From assembly GCF_000739815.1 (NCBI RefSeq), contig NZ_BBJJ01000031.1, forward strand, positions 20,492-84,491: a stretch of DNA of 64,000 nucleotides. Reading direction: 5' to 3'. Below, one piece after another: positions 8,289 through 16,818 of this stretch. The DNA is from Paraburkholderia mimosarum LMG 23256 = NBRC 106338. Lineage in GTDB: Bacteria > Pseudomonadota > Gammaproteobacteria > Burkholderiales > Burkholderiaceae. A program made the translations under genes and the position numbers. Each line of letters begins with the position of its first letter. Positions within the stretch are counted from its first letter, which is position 1. A model generated the notes under the pieces. It did not search any database. It was not told the DNA's origin and was given only the letters and a program-made list of their open reading frames with translations.

Positions 8289-8768
8289 TCAATCGCCGAA
8301 CGGGTTCGGCTCGCGCTTGTCCTTCCCGGGCGACGGCTCATCGCTCACGGGTTTCGCCGCTCCGAAGGGATCCTGCTTGCCCGGCGCCCGTGCGTCGCCG
8401 AACGGGTTCGCCGCCGCGGCGGGCTTCGAACCGCCGAACGGATTCTCCGCCGCGGCACGCTTCGTTCCGCCGAACGGGTCGCGCATATCCGCCGCCTTGG
8501 CAGCCGCCTCCTCCGCGGCTTCATCCGGCGCCTGCGAGAGGTTGTATTCCGTGCGCACCTGGTCCAGCACACGCGCGACGCTCGCCTCGAAACCCGCCGC
8601 GTTGTGGAAGTGCTGCATCGTCCAGTTGCAGCCGCTGCGATCGGGGGCCTGCAACTGCGGGCGCGGCACGCCGATCTTCACGCCATCGTCGATCACCTCC
8701 TGCAGCCGGTGAATGCGACGGTGCACTTCTTCCTGCAGGCGCGAAGCATTGAGCGTCTTGCGCAGCAT
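8289..8768 (-). CDS. Hypothetical protein with five NPFG/DPFG repeats
   Basis: The 159-residue protein has no signal peptide. Residues 1-80 look helical and folded. From residue 95 the chain becomes a low-complexity tail carrying five copies of the four-residue motif D/N-P-F-G, spaced 11-17 residues apart, the last at the C-terminus. I do not recognise the N-terminal domain. Evenly spaced short linear motifs usually serve as multivalent docking sites for one partner. The start is ATG 8768 with AGGAG (AAAGGAGATTCGCC) upstream. It is convergent with the NYN protein and upstream of nothing in its own direction, so it appears monocistronic. Confidence 0.6.
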   Translation of the reverse strand: MLRKTLNASRLQEEVHRRIHRLQEVIDDGVKIGVPRPQLQAPDRSGCNWTMQHFHNAAGFEASVARVLDQVRTEYNLSQAPDEAAEEAAAKAADMRDPFGGTKRAAAENPFGGSKPAAAANPFGDARAPGKQDPFGAAKPVSDEPSPGKDKREPNPFGD

Positions 8769-8830
8769 GGCGAATCTCCTTTGCTGTCCTCCTGACCTCG
8801 CGGGAGTCTAGCGCAACGCAATCCCCACCG

Positions 8831-9418
8831 TCACGGCACGGGCAGCCATACGACAGTCAACGACCTCACCCCTTGCGCGCCCTGGATCAGCACGCCTTCG
8901 ATATCGGCCGTCGCCGACGGCCCCGTCACGAGCGCCGCGTAGCGCGCGGCGCGAAAGTCGTCGCGCCGGTACGCGTCCTGCAGCCCGGCCACCAGTTGCG
9001 CCGGATCGAGCAGCACCACCAGATGCTGCACGAGATAACCGAGCGCGTTGACCACGTACTCGCGCTCGCTCAGCCATAGCGAGCCGGTCTCCGCCACGCC
9101 GAAGCGCGCGCGCACCACGCCCACGTCGACGTCTTCGAGCGATGCCGGGCTCGTGGCAGCGTCGATCTCGCGCGTGCCCTCCACCTCGGGCGTGGCGGAG
9201 GCGATGCGGGCCTCGTCGCCGAAGCGGCGCAGGATCAGCGCGCGCACGTCCTCCGGGTTTCGCGCCTCCAGCTCCCCTCCGCCCATCAGCTTGAGCGCGG
9301 CGCTGAAACGCTCGCGCAGATCCCCGGCGGGCGCCTCGAACATGGGCACATCGGGCAGCGGTTCGTGCGCAGGTTGAGCGGCGCGCACGCGCGCGAGAAA
9401 CGCCTCACGATCCGCCAT
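8831..9418 (-). CDS. lutC: Lactate utilisation protein C (LUD domain)
   Basis: The 195-residue protein has the LUD domain (about 75-190) with ARFGVAETGSLWLSE and a C-terminal LIQGAQGVRSLTVVWL, characteristic of LutC/YkgG. LutABC together oxidise L-lactate to pyruvate in the cytosol through iron-sulfur subunits. ATG 9418 overlaps the end of lutB by 14 nt, which implies translational coupling. It is the last gene of the lutA-lutB-lutC operon. Confidence 0.92.
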   Translation of the reverse strand: MADREAFLARVRAAQPAHEPLPDVPMFEAPAGDLRERFSAALKLMGGGELEARNPEDVRALILRRFGDEARIASATPEVEGTREIDAATSPASLEDVDVGVVRARFGVAETGSLWLSEREYVVNALGYLVQHLVVLLDPAQLVAGLQDAYRRDDFRAARYAALVTGPSATADIEGVLIQGAQGVRSLTVVWLPVP

Positions 9419-10799
9419 CGCCGCCTCCCGTACGATTTTTCCGGTACCACGCATGGAACGTCGTGTGGGGCACGTGCGGCAGGTCGCGCTGCTTGCCCCA
9501 GATATTGAGCGGGTTGTAGAGCATGAAGTTGGGCAAGCGACGCAACGCGCCCTCGAGCGATGCCACGGCGCCTCGATAAAGCGTCGGACTCCCAAGCAAT
9601 CGGCCAGCCATCTTGAGCACCTCCTGCTTCACGAACGGCAGTTCGTGCTGCGCGGCGATGACCTGCCGCCACTGGTAGATCTGCTCGTGGATATTGATCT
9701 TCACGGGGCAGACGTTGGTACAGCTGCCATTGAGCGTCGAGGCGAACGGCAACGCGCTGAAGCGCTTGAGGTCGAAGGTCGGATTGATGATCGCGCCGAT
9801 CGGCCCCGCATAGGTGCTGCCGTAGGAGAGGCCGCCGCTGCGGCGATATACGGGGCAGGTATTCATGCATGCGCCGCAGCGGATGCACTTGAGCGAATGC
9901 CAGAACTCGGGCATGGCTAGCCGCTCGGTGCGGCCATTGTCCACGAGCACGAAGTGCATTTCGGCCCCCGGCCGCGGCGCGCGAAAATGCGAAGTGTATT
10001 GCGTGATGGGCGAGCCGAGCGCGCTGCGCGAGAGCATGCGCACGAACACGCCCAGATCGGAGAGGCGCGGAATCAGCTTCTCGATGCCCATCGAGACGAT
10101 GTGCAGCGGCGGCACGTTCGCCGAGAGGTCCGCGTTGCCTTCGTTGGTGCACACCACCACCGTGCCGGTTTCGGCAACGGCGAAATTGCAGCCCGTCATG
10201 CCCGCCGTCTTTTCGCGCACGAACCACGGCCGCGTGTTCATGCGCTGGCTCTCGGCCAGATAGTGAATATCGCTGTTGTGCGGGTCGGTGCCGATCGTGC
10301 GGCCGAACACTTCGGCCACGTCGTCGCGCAGCTTGTGCACGGCGGGCACGACGATATGGCTGGGCGGCTGCTTGTCGAGTTGCTGAATGCGTTCGCCGAG
10401 GTCGGTCTCCATCACCGAGATGCCGCGCGATTCCAGATAAGCGCGCATTTCGCACTCGTCGGTGAGCATCGACTTGCTCTTTACGAGCGCCGTCATGCCC
10501 CGCTCGCTCAGGATGCGATAGACGGTGTGATTGTGCTCTTCAGCCGTATCGGCGAAATGCACCTGCACGCCGTTGGCTTCGGCCGTGCGCGTGAACTGGT
10601 CGAGGTAGTCCGCGAGATGCGAGAGCGTATGCGCCTTGATTTGCGACGCAAGCGTGCGCAGCGTTTCCCATTCGGGAATGGCATGGGCCTGCACGTCGCG
10701 CTTCGAGCGCAAGTCCCACAGGCGCTTGTCGTGGAAAGCCACGTGCTCGGGCCGCGAGAGAAACGCGCCGGCGAGCTTCGCATGTTCGACGCGCTTCAT
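9405..10799 (-). CDS. lutB: Iron-sulfur lactate oxidation subunit LutB
   Basis: The 464-residue protein has an N-terminal LUD-type domain (about 60-300, with NFAVAETGTVVVCTNEGN). It is followed by a ferredoxin-like segment binding two [4Fe-4S] clusters: CIRCGACMNTCPVYR and CTNVCPVKIN. A C-terminal LutB-specific tail completes the usual length. It is the central electron-transfer subunit of the LutABC lactate dehydrogenase complex. Its ATG overlaps the lutA stop codon (ATGA), and its stop overlaps the lutC start, so the three genes are a tight operon. Confidence 0.96.
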   Translation of the reverse strand: MKRVEHAKLAGAFLSRPEHVAFHDKRLWDLRSKRDVQAHAIPEWETLRTLASQIKAHTLSHLADYLDQFTRTAEANGVQVHFADTAEEHNHTVYRILSERGMTALVKSKSMLTDECEMRAYLESRGISVMETDLGERIQQLDKQPPSHIVVPAVHKLRDDVAEVFGRTIGTDPHNSDIHYLAESQRMNTRPWFVREKTAGMTGCNFAVAETGTVVVCTNEGNADLSANVPPLHIVSMGIEKLIPRLSDLGVFVRMLSRSALGSPITQYTSHFRAPRPGAEMHFVLVDNGRTERLAMPEFWHSLKCIRCGACMNTCPVYRRSGGLSYGSTYAGPIGAIINPTFDLKRFSALPFASTLNGSCTNVCPVKINIHEQIYQWRQVIAAQHELPFVKQEVLKMAGRLLGSPTLYRGAVASLEGALRRLPNFMLYNPLNIWGKQRDLPHVPHTTFHAWYRKNRTGGGDGGS

Positions 10800-11539
10800 T
10801 CGCGTGCTCCGTTGAGCACCTGCGCAATATGGATGAAGCGGATGTCCGCGCTCATGCGCTCGGCACAGCCCTGCTGGTGCATGAGACAGGACATGTCGGC
10901 GGACACGATGTACTGCGCGCCCGCGCTCACGTGATCGACCACCTTGTCCTGGCCCATGCGCACCGACACGGCCTCTTCAGTCACGGCGAACGTACCGCCG
11001 AACCCGCAGCATTCGTCGGGGCGCGCCGGCCTCACGAATTCGATGCCCCTCACGTGTTCGAGCAGCGCGAGCGGCTTGGAGAACACCGGCCCGGCCACTT
11101 CCGAGACCGAAGCTTCGTGCAAATGGCGCAGCGCGCTGCAGCTGTTGTGCAAGCCCACGCGCCAGGGAAATTCAGCCCACGGAAATTCGCGCGCACCCAG
11201 AACGTCATGCAGAAACTCGACCAGCTCATAGGTGCTCTCGCGCACCTTGCGCACCGCGTCGGTCTGCTCGATCGCGTTGAAGTGGTCGCGCACATGATTC
11301 ACGCAACTCGCCGAGGGCCCGACGATATAGTCGTAGCCCGCGAACGCGCGTGCGTATACGCGCTCGGCGCCAGCCGCCTCGGCCTGCGCGCCGCTGTTGG
11401 CCATCGGCTGGCCGCAGCAGGTCTGTTCCTGTGGATAGTCGACCTCGCAGCCGAATCGCTCCAGCAGTTCCAGGGTTGCGATACCGACTTCGGGGTAGAA
11501 CGCGTCGATGAAGCAAGGGACGAACAAGGCGACTTTCAT
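10796..11539 (-). CDS. lutA: Lactate oxidation subunit LutA (CCG-domain protein)
   Basis: The 247-residue protein has two cysteine-rich CCG domains, CCGQPMANSG near residue 50 and CCGFGGTFAV near 190. These bind non-canonical iron-sulfur clusters as in GlpC/HdrB. It is the first gene of lutABC, starting at ATG 11539 with the conserved opening MKVALFVPCFIDAFYPEVG. No LutR, LldR or lactate permease gene is adjacent, so the operon's regulator lies elsewhere. The upstream gap of 223 bp to a divergent SDR gene holds the promoter. Confidence 0.95.
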   Translation of the reverse strand: MKVALFVPCFIDAFYPEVGIATLELLERFGCEVDYPQEQTCCGQPMANSGAQAEAAGAERVYARAFAGYDYIVGPSASCVNHVRDHFNAIEQTDAVRKVRESTYELVEFLHDVLGAREFPWAEFPWRVGLHNSCSALRHLHEASVSEVAGPVFSKPLALLEHVRGIEFVRPARPDECCGFGGTFAVTEEAVSVRMGQDKVVDHVSAGAQYIVSADMSCLMHQQGCAERMSADIRFIHIAQVLNGARE

Positions 11540-11762
11540 GCGCAGGCTCACACGAAAAGCGGACCCGAACATTCTACTGCCGAAGGGCGCGCGGCGCGCC
11601 GGCGCCCATGACGAAGTCGCGCAAACCGTGGCCGCCGCGAATGTGCGCCGCACCATTGTTAATCGAAATGGAATGATGAAACCCGGCGGCAGGCAATGAT
11701 CGCCGCCGCGGCTTCATTCATGATCGCCCCCATTCTCACCACGCACAGGAAGGGTCACGATC

Positions 11763-12509
11763 ATGAATGCAACCACGAACTCGAACGGCGTCGCCATCGT
11801 CACGGGCGCCTCGCGCGGCATTGGCGCCGCGATCGCCGAGCGTCTCGCGCGCGACGGCTACGCAGTCGTCGTCAACTACGCCTCGCGCAGCGCAGAAGCT
11901 GAAGCGCTCGTCGCGAAGATCGAGTCGGCCGGCGGCCGCGCCATTGCGGTGCGGGCGAACATCGCGAAGGCTCACGAGGTGCGCCAGCTCTTCGAAACCA
12001 CCGCCGAAATGCTGGGTCAGCCCACCCTGCTCGTGAACAACGCCGGCATCATGAAGACGCAGACGATTGCAGAGTCGACCGACGCGCTCTACGACGAGAC
12101 GTTCGACATCAACGTGCGCGGCACGCTCAACACGCTGCGCGAAGCGGCGACGAAGCTCGCGGACGGCGGCCGCGTGATCAACTTCTCGACGTCGGTGCTC
12201 GGGATGAACCTGCCCGGCTATGGGCTCTATACGGCTAGCAAGGCTGCCGTGGAAACGATCACGCGCGTGTTCGCACGCGAACTGCGCGGACGCTCCATCT
12301 GCGTGAACGCGGTCGCGCCCGGGCCGGTGGCGACGGCGCTGTTCCTCGATGGGAAGACTGAAGAGCAGGTGCAGCACTACGCGAACATGCCGCCGCTGCA
12401 GCGCCTCGGGCAACCCGAGGACATCGCAGGCGTCGTGTCGTTCCTCGCAGGCCCGGACGGCGGCTGGGTCAACGGCCAGGTGCTGCGCGCAAATGGCGGG
12501 ATCGTCTGA
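11763..12509 (+). CDS. Classical short-chain dehydrogenase/reductase
   Basis: The 248-residue Rossmann enzyme has VTGASRGIGAAIAERLA (cofactor loop, about 15-31), NNAGIM, a catalytic Ser in FSTSV, and Y-T-A-S-K as the YxxxK dyad. It belongs to the large FabG-like group; residues after the second strand (NYASRSAEAE) suggest preference for NADP(H). AGGAAGGG is a strong ribosome-binding site. The substrate is unknown. It is divergent from lutABC without any visible functional tie. Confidence 0.9.
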   Translation: MNATTNSNGVAIVTGASRGIGAAIAERLARDGYAVVVNYASRSAEAEALVAKIESAGGRAIAVRANIAKAHEVRQLFETTAEMLGQPTLLVNNAGIMKTQTIAESTDALYDETFDINVRGTLNTLREAATKLADGGRVINFSTSVLGMNLPGYGLYTASKAAVETITRVFARELRGRSICVNAVAPGPVATALFLDGKTEEQVQHYANMPPLQRLGQPEDIAGVVSFLAGPDGGWVNGQVLRANGGIV

Positions 12510-12665
12510 CGCGATCGCGCGGACAGAACTGGCTCGGCGCGGGCGCCCCGCCGGGTCCTGTGGCACCGCGCCCGCCGGTGCTACACTCCGTGCTCGAAAA
12601 CGGCACGAACGAGGGCTGGCCGGCTGGCGCGCCGGCTCTCCTTGCGCCCTCAACCATATCAGACC

Positions 12666-13046
12666 ATGTATCTGTCCATCATCGCCGTCGGCGTCGGCGG
12701 CGCGCTGGGTTCGCTGTTGCGCTGGGTTCTCGGCCTGCGCCTGAATGCGCTCTACCCTGAGCTACCGCTCGGCACGCTCGCGTCGAACATCATTGCGGGG
12801 TATGTCATCGGCGTCGCGGTCGCGTTCTTCGGGCGCATGCCGCAGCTCTCCGCCGAATGGCGCCTGTTCGTCATCACGGGCTTGATGGGCGGCCTCTCCA
12901 CGTTTTCCACCTTCTCCGCCGAAGTCGTTTCGCATCTGCAGCACGGGCGTTTCGGCTGGGCCGCGGGCGAGATCGCCATTCACGTGTGCGCCTCGGTCGT
13001 CATGACGATCCTTGGCATCGCAACGGTCTCGGCACTGATCCGCTGA
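12666..13046 (+). CDS. crcB: Fluoride ion channel CrcB
   Basis: This 126-residue protein with four membrane helices is of the Fluc/CrcB family, a dual-topology dimeric channel that expels fluoride. Signatures are GGALGSLLRW at the N-terminus, the pore Asn/Gly segment (TLASNIIAGY) and the Phe-box region GLMGGLSTFSTFS. No fluoride riboswitch pattern is visible in the 150 bp upstream. A TACACT hexamer near 12586 could be its -10 box. Confidence 0.95.
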   Translation: MYLSIIAVGVGGALGSLLRWVLGLRLNALYPELPLGTLASNIIAGYVIGVAVAFFGRMPQLSAEWRLFVITGLMGGLSTFSTFSAEVVSHLQHGRFGWAAGEIAIHVCASVVMTILGIATVSALIR

Positions 13047-13136
13047 GCGGCTGATCCGGAAACGGAACGGCCGCGTTCGCGAGACCCGGCCGCATCCTGT
13101 GGGCGACTGCCCGGTCAGGGCAAAGTCAACGCCGGT

Positions 13137-14306
13137 TCAGGCCAAGGCGGGACGCTGATAGCCGCCCAGCACCCCATTCTTCGAAAATACCCATTGCCAC
13201 AACTGGATGTCGCGCGCGCGGAACGCCCCGGCGCACGACAGCAGGTAGTAGCGCCACATGCGGTAGAACCGCTCCCCCATCCGCTCCTTGAAGCGCGGCC
13301 ACGCGGCTTCGAAGTTCGCGTGCCACGCCATGAGCGTGCGGTCGTAGTCGGCCCCGAAGTTATGCAGGTCTTCGGTCACGAAGAGACCGCCCGAAGCGTC
13401 CGCGATCTGGCCGATGGTCGGCAGCTCGCCGTTCGGGAAGATGTACTTGTCGACCCACGGATCGGGCGTCGTGTCGCGGCGGTTCTTGCCAATGGTATGC
13501 AGTACGAATAGACCGTCGTCGGCGAGGCAACGCTGCGCGACTTCCATGAAAGTGCGATAGTTCTTCGGGCCAACGTGCTCGAACATCCCCACACTGGCGA
13601 CGCGGTCGAACTTCTCGTCGAGCAGGCGGTAGTCCTGCAAACGGAATTCGACGGGCAGGTCCTTGCAGCGTTGAGCGCCGAGCGCGGCCTGCTCCTTCGA
13701 GATCGTCACGCCCACGCACGACACGCCATAGTGTTCGGCTGCAAACTTCATGAGACTGCCCCAGCCGCAGCCGATGTCGAGCAGGCGCATGCCGGGCTTG
13801 AGGCCCAGCTTGCGGCAGATGAGGTCGAGCTTGGCCTCCTGTGCCTCGTCGAGCGTTTTCGCCCCACCCGACCAGAAGCCGCATGTATAGGTCATGCGCT
13901 TGTCGAGCATTGCCTCGTAGAAGTCATTGCCGATGTCGTAGTGCTGCTGCCCCACCTTCCATGCGCGGCGCACGGTCTGGCGATTCATGAGACGCGCCTT
14001 GAGCGCGTGGAAGACGAGCCGCGCAGGATCGATCTGTTCATCCAGATGCGCGCGCAACACACGTGCGAAGAACTCGTCGAGCCGCTCGCAGTCCCACTGG
14101 CCGTCCATGTAGGCCTCGCCGAGGCCCAGGTTGGCCAAGGCGAGCACACGCTCGGGCACCAGCGGGTCATGGATGCGCATGTCCCAGGGCCGGGTGCCGT
14201 TGACCTTCACGTCCGCTCGCCCCAGTAGCTGGGCGATGAACCGCCAGGCCCCCGAACCGGTGGCTTCGCGGGCGGAATGGGCTGCTTCGAGATCAGTCGT
14301 TGCCAT
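13137..14306 (-). CDS. cfa: Cyclopropane-fatty-acyl-phospholipid synthase
   Basis: The 389-residue SAM-dependent enzyme methylenates double bonds of phospholipid acyl chains at the inner membrane, usually in stationary phase or under acid stress. The N-terminal lipid-binding domain is followed by the methyltransferase core with LLDIGCGWGS (SAM loop), MFEHVG and the YIFPNGELPT segment typical of CFA synthases. ATG 14306 was chosen because GGAG lies 5 nt upstream; an in-frame ATG at 14360 lacks one. It appears monocistronic. Confidence 0.95.
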   Translation of the reverse strand: MATTDLEAAHSAREATGSGAWRFIAQLLGRADVKVNGTRPWDMRIHDPLVPERVLALANLGLGEAYMDGQWDCERLDEFFARVLRAHLDEQIDPARLVFHALKARLMNRQTVRRAWKVGQQHYDIGNDFYEAMLDKRMTYTCGFWSGGAKTLDEAQEAKLDLICRKLGLKPGMRLLDIGCGWGSLMKFAAEHYGVSCVGVTISKEQAALGAQRCKDLPVEFRLQDYRLLDEKFDRVASVGMFEHVGPKNYRTFMEVAQRCLADDGLFVLHTIGKNRRDTTPDPWVDKYIFPNGELPTIGQIADASGGLFVTEDLHNFGADYDRTLMAWHANFEAAWPRFKERMGERFYRMWRYYLLSCAGAFRARDIQLWQWVFSKNGVLGGYQRPALA

Positions 14307-14542
14307 ACGTGCTCCGTATCGGCCGGAGTTGGCCTCCTTGATGCCTTTCTCCGGTGCCATGCAAGAGGTTGCTATCAAGAACATTCATCGTCGCGCGCGC
14401 CGCGTCAGGCTCTATGATGCACCTGCTTCAAAAAGCGTGCAGGAACCCTCACAGGGCCGGCCAGGCAGGTCATAATCGGAAGCTCTTCTGAAACGTATCG
14501 GCATGCGTGCGCAATCCGCGCACCCAAGCCGGAGACACTGTT

Positions 14543-14959
14543 ATGGCCTACGACGACAACAACATCTTCGCGCGCATCCTGCGTGGCGAAGCTCCCTGCA
14601 TCAAGGTGTACGAGGACGACGCGACGCTCGCCATCATGGACGTCATGCCGCAATCCGAAGGCCACCTGCTCGTGCTGCCGAAGGAAGGCGCCGAACTCAT
14701 TTACGATCTCTCGCCGCAAGCCGGCGCAGCGGCCATGGCGACCGTGCAGAAAATGGCGGCCGCGGTGCGCAAGGTGTTCGCGCCCGAGGGCCTGCTGATC
14801 GCGCAGTTCAACGGAGCCGCCGCGGGGCAGACCGTGCCGCACGTGCACTTTCATGTGATTCCGCGTCGTGCGGGCGAGGAACTGCGCCCGCACGCGCGTG
14901 AGATGGCCGATATGGCGCAGCTCGAGGCGCTGGCTGCGCGCATTCGTGGGGCGCTGTAA
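14543..14959 (+). CDS. HIT family nucleotide hydrolase (HinT-like)
   Basis: The 138-residue protein has the histidine triad H100-V-H102-F-H104 in the C-terminal third and the FARILRGEAPC opening common to HinT-type phosphoramidases, which hydrolyse AMP-lysine or adenosine phosphoramidates. GGAGA precedes ATG 14543. A CATAAT hexamer at about 14470 may be its -10 box. It lies immediately before tRNA-Ser but is not co-transcribed with it in any evident way. Confidence 0.93.
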   Translation: MAYDDNNIFARILRGEAPCIKVYEDDATLAIMDVMPQSEGHLLVLPKEGAELIYDLSPQAGAAAMATVQKMAAAVRKVFAPEGLLIAQFNGAAAGQTVPHVHFHVIPRRAGEELRPHAREMADMAQLEALAARIRGAL

Positions 14960-15150
14960 GAAATTTGTAGGGTTGGCGCGGCGCCGCTCTTTGCTTTGGC
15001 GCTCGAGCTTCGAGCACTGGTAGGGACACACGTACGGACAGCGGAGCCAACCGGCGATTTCTGCGTCGCTTAGGGCGTGCGGGCAGTCTCTCGAAAGCGC
15101 AAGTCGTGCCAGCCCTGCGCGACCGCTTTCCTCCCACGCGCGGACTCTGC

Positions 15151-15156
15151 TATAAT
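15151..15156 (+). promoter_or_regulatory. -10 box of the tRNA-Ser promoter
   Basis: A perfect TATAAT sits 12 nt before the mature tRNA 5' end. The expected -35 position (about 15128-15133) does not match the consensus. Confidence 0.7.
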
Positions 15157-15168
15157 TCGCCTCCCGCC

Positions 15169-15259
15169 GGAGAGATGGATGAGCGGTTTAAGTCGCACGC
15201 CTGGAAAGCGTGTATAGGTTAATAGCCTATCGGGGGTTCGAATCCCCCTCTCTCCGCCA
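15169..15259 (+). tRNA. tRNA-Ser (anticodon GGA)
   Basis: The 91-nt gene has a 7-bp acceptor stem (GGAGAGA with TCTCTCC), the anticodon loop CTGGAAA with GGA at 15203-15205, the long variable arm of serine tRNAs, GTTCGAATCC in the T arm and an encoded CCA. It reads UCC/UCU codons. A factor-independent terminator follows at once. Confidence 0.97.
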
Positions 15260-15273
15260 AGACACCAATGAAT

Positions 15274-15300
15274 ACGGGCCGCTCGGCCCGTTTTTCTTTT
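15274..15300 (+). terminator. Rho-independent terminator of tRNA-Ser
   Basis: ACGGGCC and GGCCCGT form a 7-bp stem around GCTC, followed by TTTTTCTTTT. Confidence 0.88.
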
Positions 15301-15599
15301 CTACCCGCCAAAGAACCGACCAAACCGTGAAGTGACTCGGCGGCCACGCCGATCATCGCACTGCGTTGCATCTCGTCCCCCGCGCGTTGCACTGCCAGGA
15401 CAGTTATAGCAACCCGCTAGCGTCAACCAGTCCAAATTTCGGGAGGGTTCCGATTTTGGGATCGTTTGCAGTCGCGACTCGGGACATCGTGTCCTGATCC
15501 GAGACTAGCGTCAGGATCGTTGTCCGCCCGTTACTGAAACGTTCGCCTTGGGCCTGATGAGAAGCCCCCGTGTCTAAACGCTGTTCGTGTCAGTCGCCA
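15301..15599. other. Non-coding stretch after tRNA-Ser
   Basis: About 300 bp show no gene, no copy of the tRNA 3' end and no recognisable insertion-sequence ends. Composition is lower in GC than the flanks. It may be the debris of an integration event at the tRNA. Confidence 0.4.
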
Positions 15600-16334
15600 T
15601 TAACAGAAACCGCTGCGAAGAGCGTTAGCCCAATCTGGACGCCCATTTGAAAGTGCTATTGCTGCGGCGTCATCCCATGCATACTCCACGAAATGAAACT
15701 CAACATCCCAACCAGATGAGGTTTTCGTGATACATGCATAGCGGGCATGAGGAGAGCCCATTTCCATGCGATGAGGAAAGGGATGATCGTCAGAATAAGC
15801 CTGTAATCCGACACTACCGGGGTTAACGATTAATCGTCCATCCATGAGTTTCATTGACCGTTGAAGATGTGTGTGTCCACACAAAATCAACCCGGCATCA
15901 ATGTCCCCAGCGCGCTCCTCTACCTCGTTTTGTGTCGCAGGGCGACATCCACTCTCCTCAACGGTTTCGAGGAAGTAAGTCAGATCGTCCCCTGGTGTTC
16001 CATGAACCAAAAGAACATCATTTTCGATCCTCAATGTAGTTGGTAGATTCCGCATCCACTCCATTTGCTGGGCATTTAGCGAGATGTGTGCCCAGCGATC
16101 GGATGCACTCATCCGGGAGACATCACCGGACAACACCTGCCTTTCATGATTGCCTCTGATCGTTGGGAAACCGAGAGCCATTAGCCGATCAGCTGTTTGA
16201 GATGGATATAATGCGCCGGAAAAGATATCTCCTAGATTGACGATTACATCGGCCCCATGTCTCTGGACGTCTTTTAAGACGGCCTCTAATGCAGCCAGAT
16301 TACCGTGAATATCTGAAAGTGCGGCGATTTTCAT
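15600..16334 (-). CDS. Calcineurin-like metallophosphoesterase (YfcE/YmdB type), likely acquired
   Basis: The 244-residue protein has the complete metal site of the family: D8/H10 (SDIHGN), D36 (NLGDIFSG), N62/H63 (IRGNHER), H111 (LLVHGTPGDD) and H154/H156 (GHTH). Such small phosphoesterases act on phosphodiesters or phosphorylated metabolites and nucleotides; the substrate is unknown. ATG 16334 gives the standard MKIAALSDIHGN opening; a TTG at 16349 would add five residues. There is no clear ribosome-binding site. Codon choice is plainly richer in A/T than its neighbours and it lies just beyond a tRNA gene, both signs of horizontal acquisition. Confidence 0.85.
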   Translation of the reverse strand: MKIAALSDIHGNLAALEAVLKDVQRHGADVIVNLGDIFSGALYPSQTADRLMALGFPTIRGNHERQVLSGDVSRMSASDRWAHISLNAQQMEWMRNLPTTLRIENDVLLVHGTPGDDLTYFLETVEESGCRPATQNEVEERAGDIDAGLILCGHTHLQRSMKLMDGRLIVNPGSVGLQAYSDDHPFPHRMEMGSPHARYACITKTSSGWDVEFHFVEYAWDDAAAIALSNGRPDWANALRSGFC

Positions 16335-16673
16335 AGTGCGATCAGACAATGATTAAATCAACCGTTTCGAGCATAGCAGGCTTTGCCCCGCATCAGTGCG
16401 CCGCACTCAAGAGTGAACCGTGGCCGGAGCGCTGGACGCTCCGGTTGGTACGGCTCGTAGGCGCACTGGTACGCCATGTCTTGCTGCCGCTGCGTGCGCT
16501 GCTGTTCTTCGGGCCGTTCTTGGGCTCAATGGGCGCTGGACAGCATCCCTAGGTGCAACGCCTGACAAGGGAGCGTCACGACTCGACACCGGATGACCCC
16601 GTTGAATCTCGTTGCGCACGCAACCTTCAAATAATGCACGTCGGCAACGACCAAAACAGCCAGCTGACACCAG
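16335..16673. other. Intergenic DNA of uncertain origin
   Basis: About 340 bp lie between the phosphoesterase and a terminator. A minus-strand open frame reads into it (for example codons giving QQDMAYQCAYEPYQPERP near 16410-16480) but it has no start signal and no relative that I recognise. It could be a fragment of a lost gene. Confidence 0.35.
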
Positions 16674-16701
16674 AAAAAAACGTCGGGCGCGCAGCCCGAC
16701 G
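16674..16701 (-). terminator. Rho-independent terminator after the symporter gene
   Basis: On the minus strand CGTCGGGC and GCCCGACG form an 8-bp stem with a 5-nt loop and are followed by seven T residues. It lies 118 nt beyond the symporter stop codon and probably ends the acs-DUF4212-symporter transcript. Confidence 0.88.
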
Positions 16702-16818
16702 TCGAATTCCCGCGCACAGCTTCGAGGACCGGTTCGCGGGAATGAGAGGGTCTCAGTATCTCTCGCCTCGCCCGCTCCGCATGTGATCGACCGCACACCG
16801 CCAATCAGGTCCGTGCCC

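Noticed and set aside
12510..12665. Fluoride riboswitch before crcB
   Set aside because: The conserved pseudoknot sequences of the crcB RNA motif are not visible; only a possible -10 box is seen.
15237..16700. Attachment-site duplicate of the tRNA-Ser 3' end
   Set aside because: I looked for a repeat of GGTTCGAATCCCCCTCTC downstream and found none, so no integrated element boundary is claimed.
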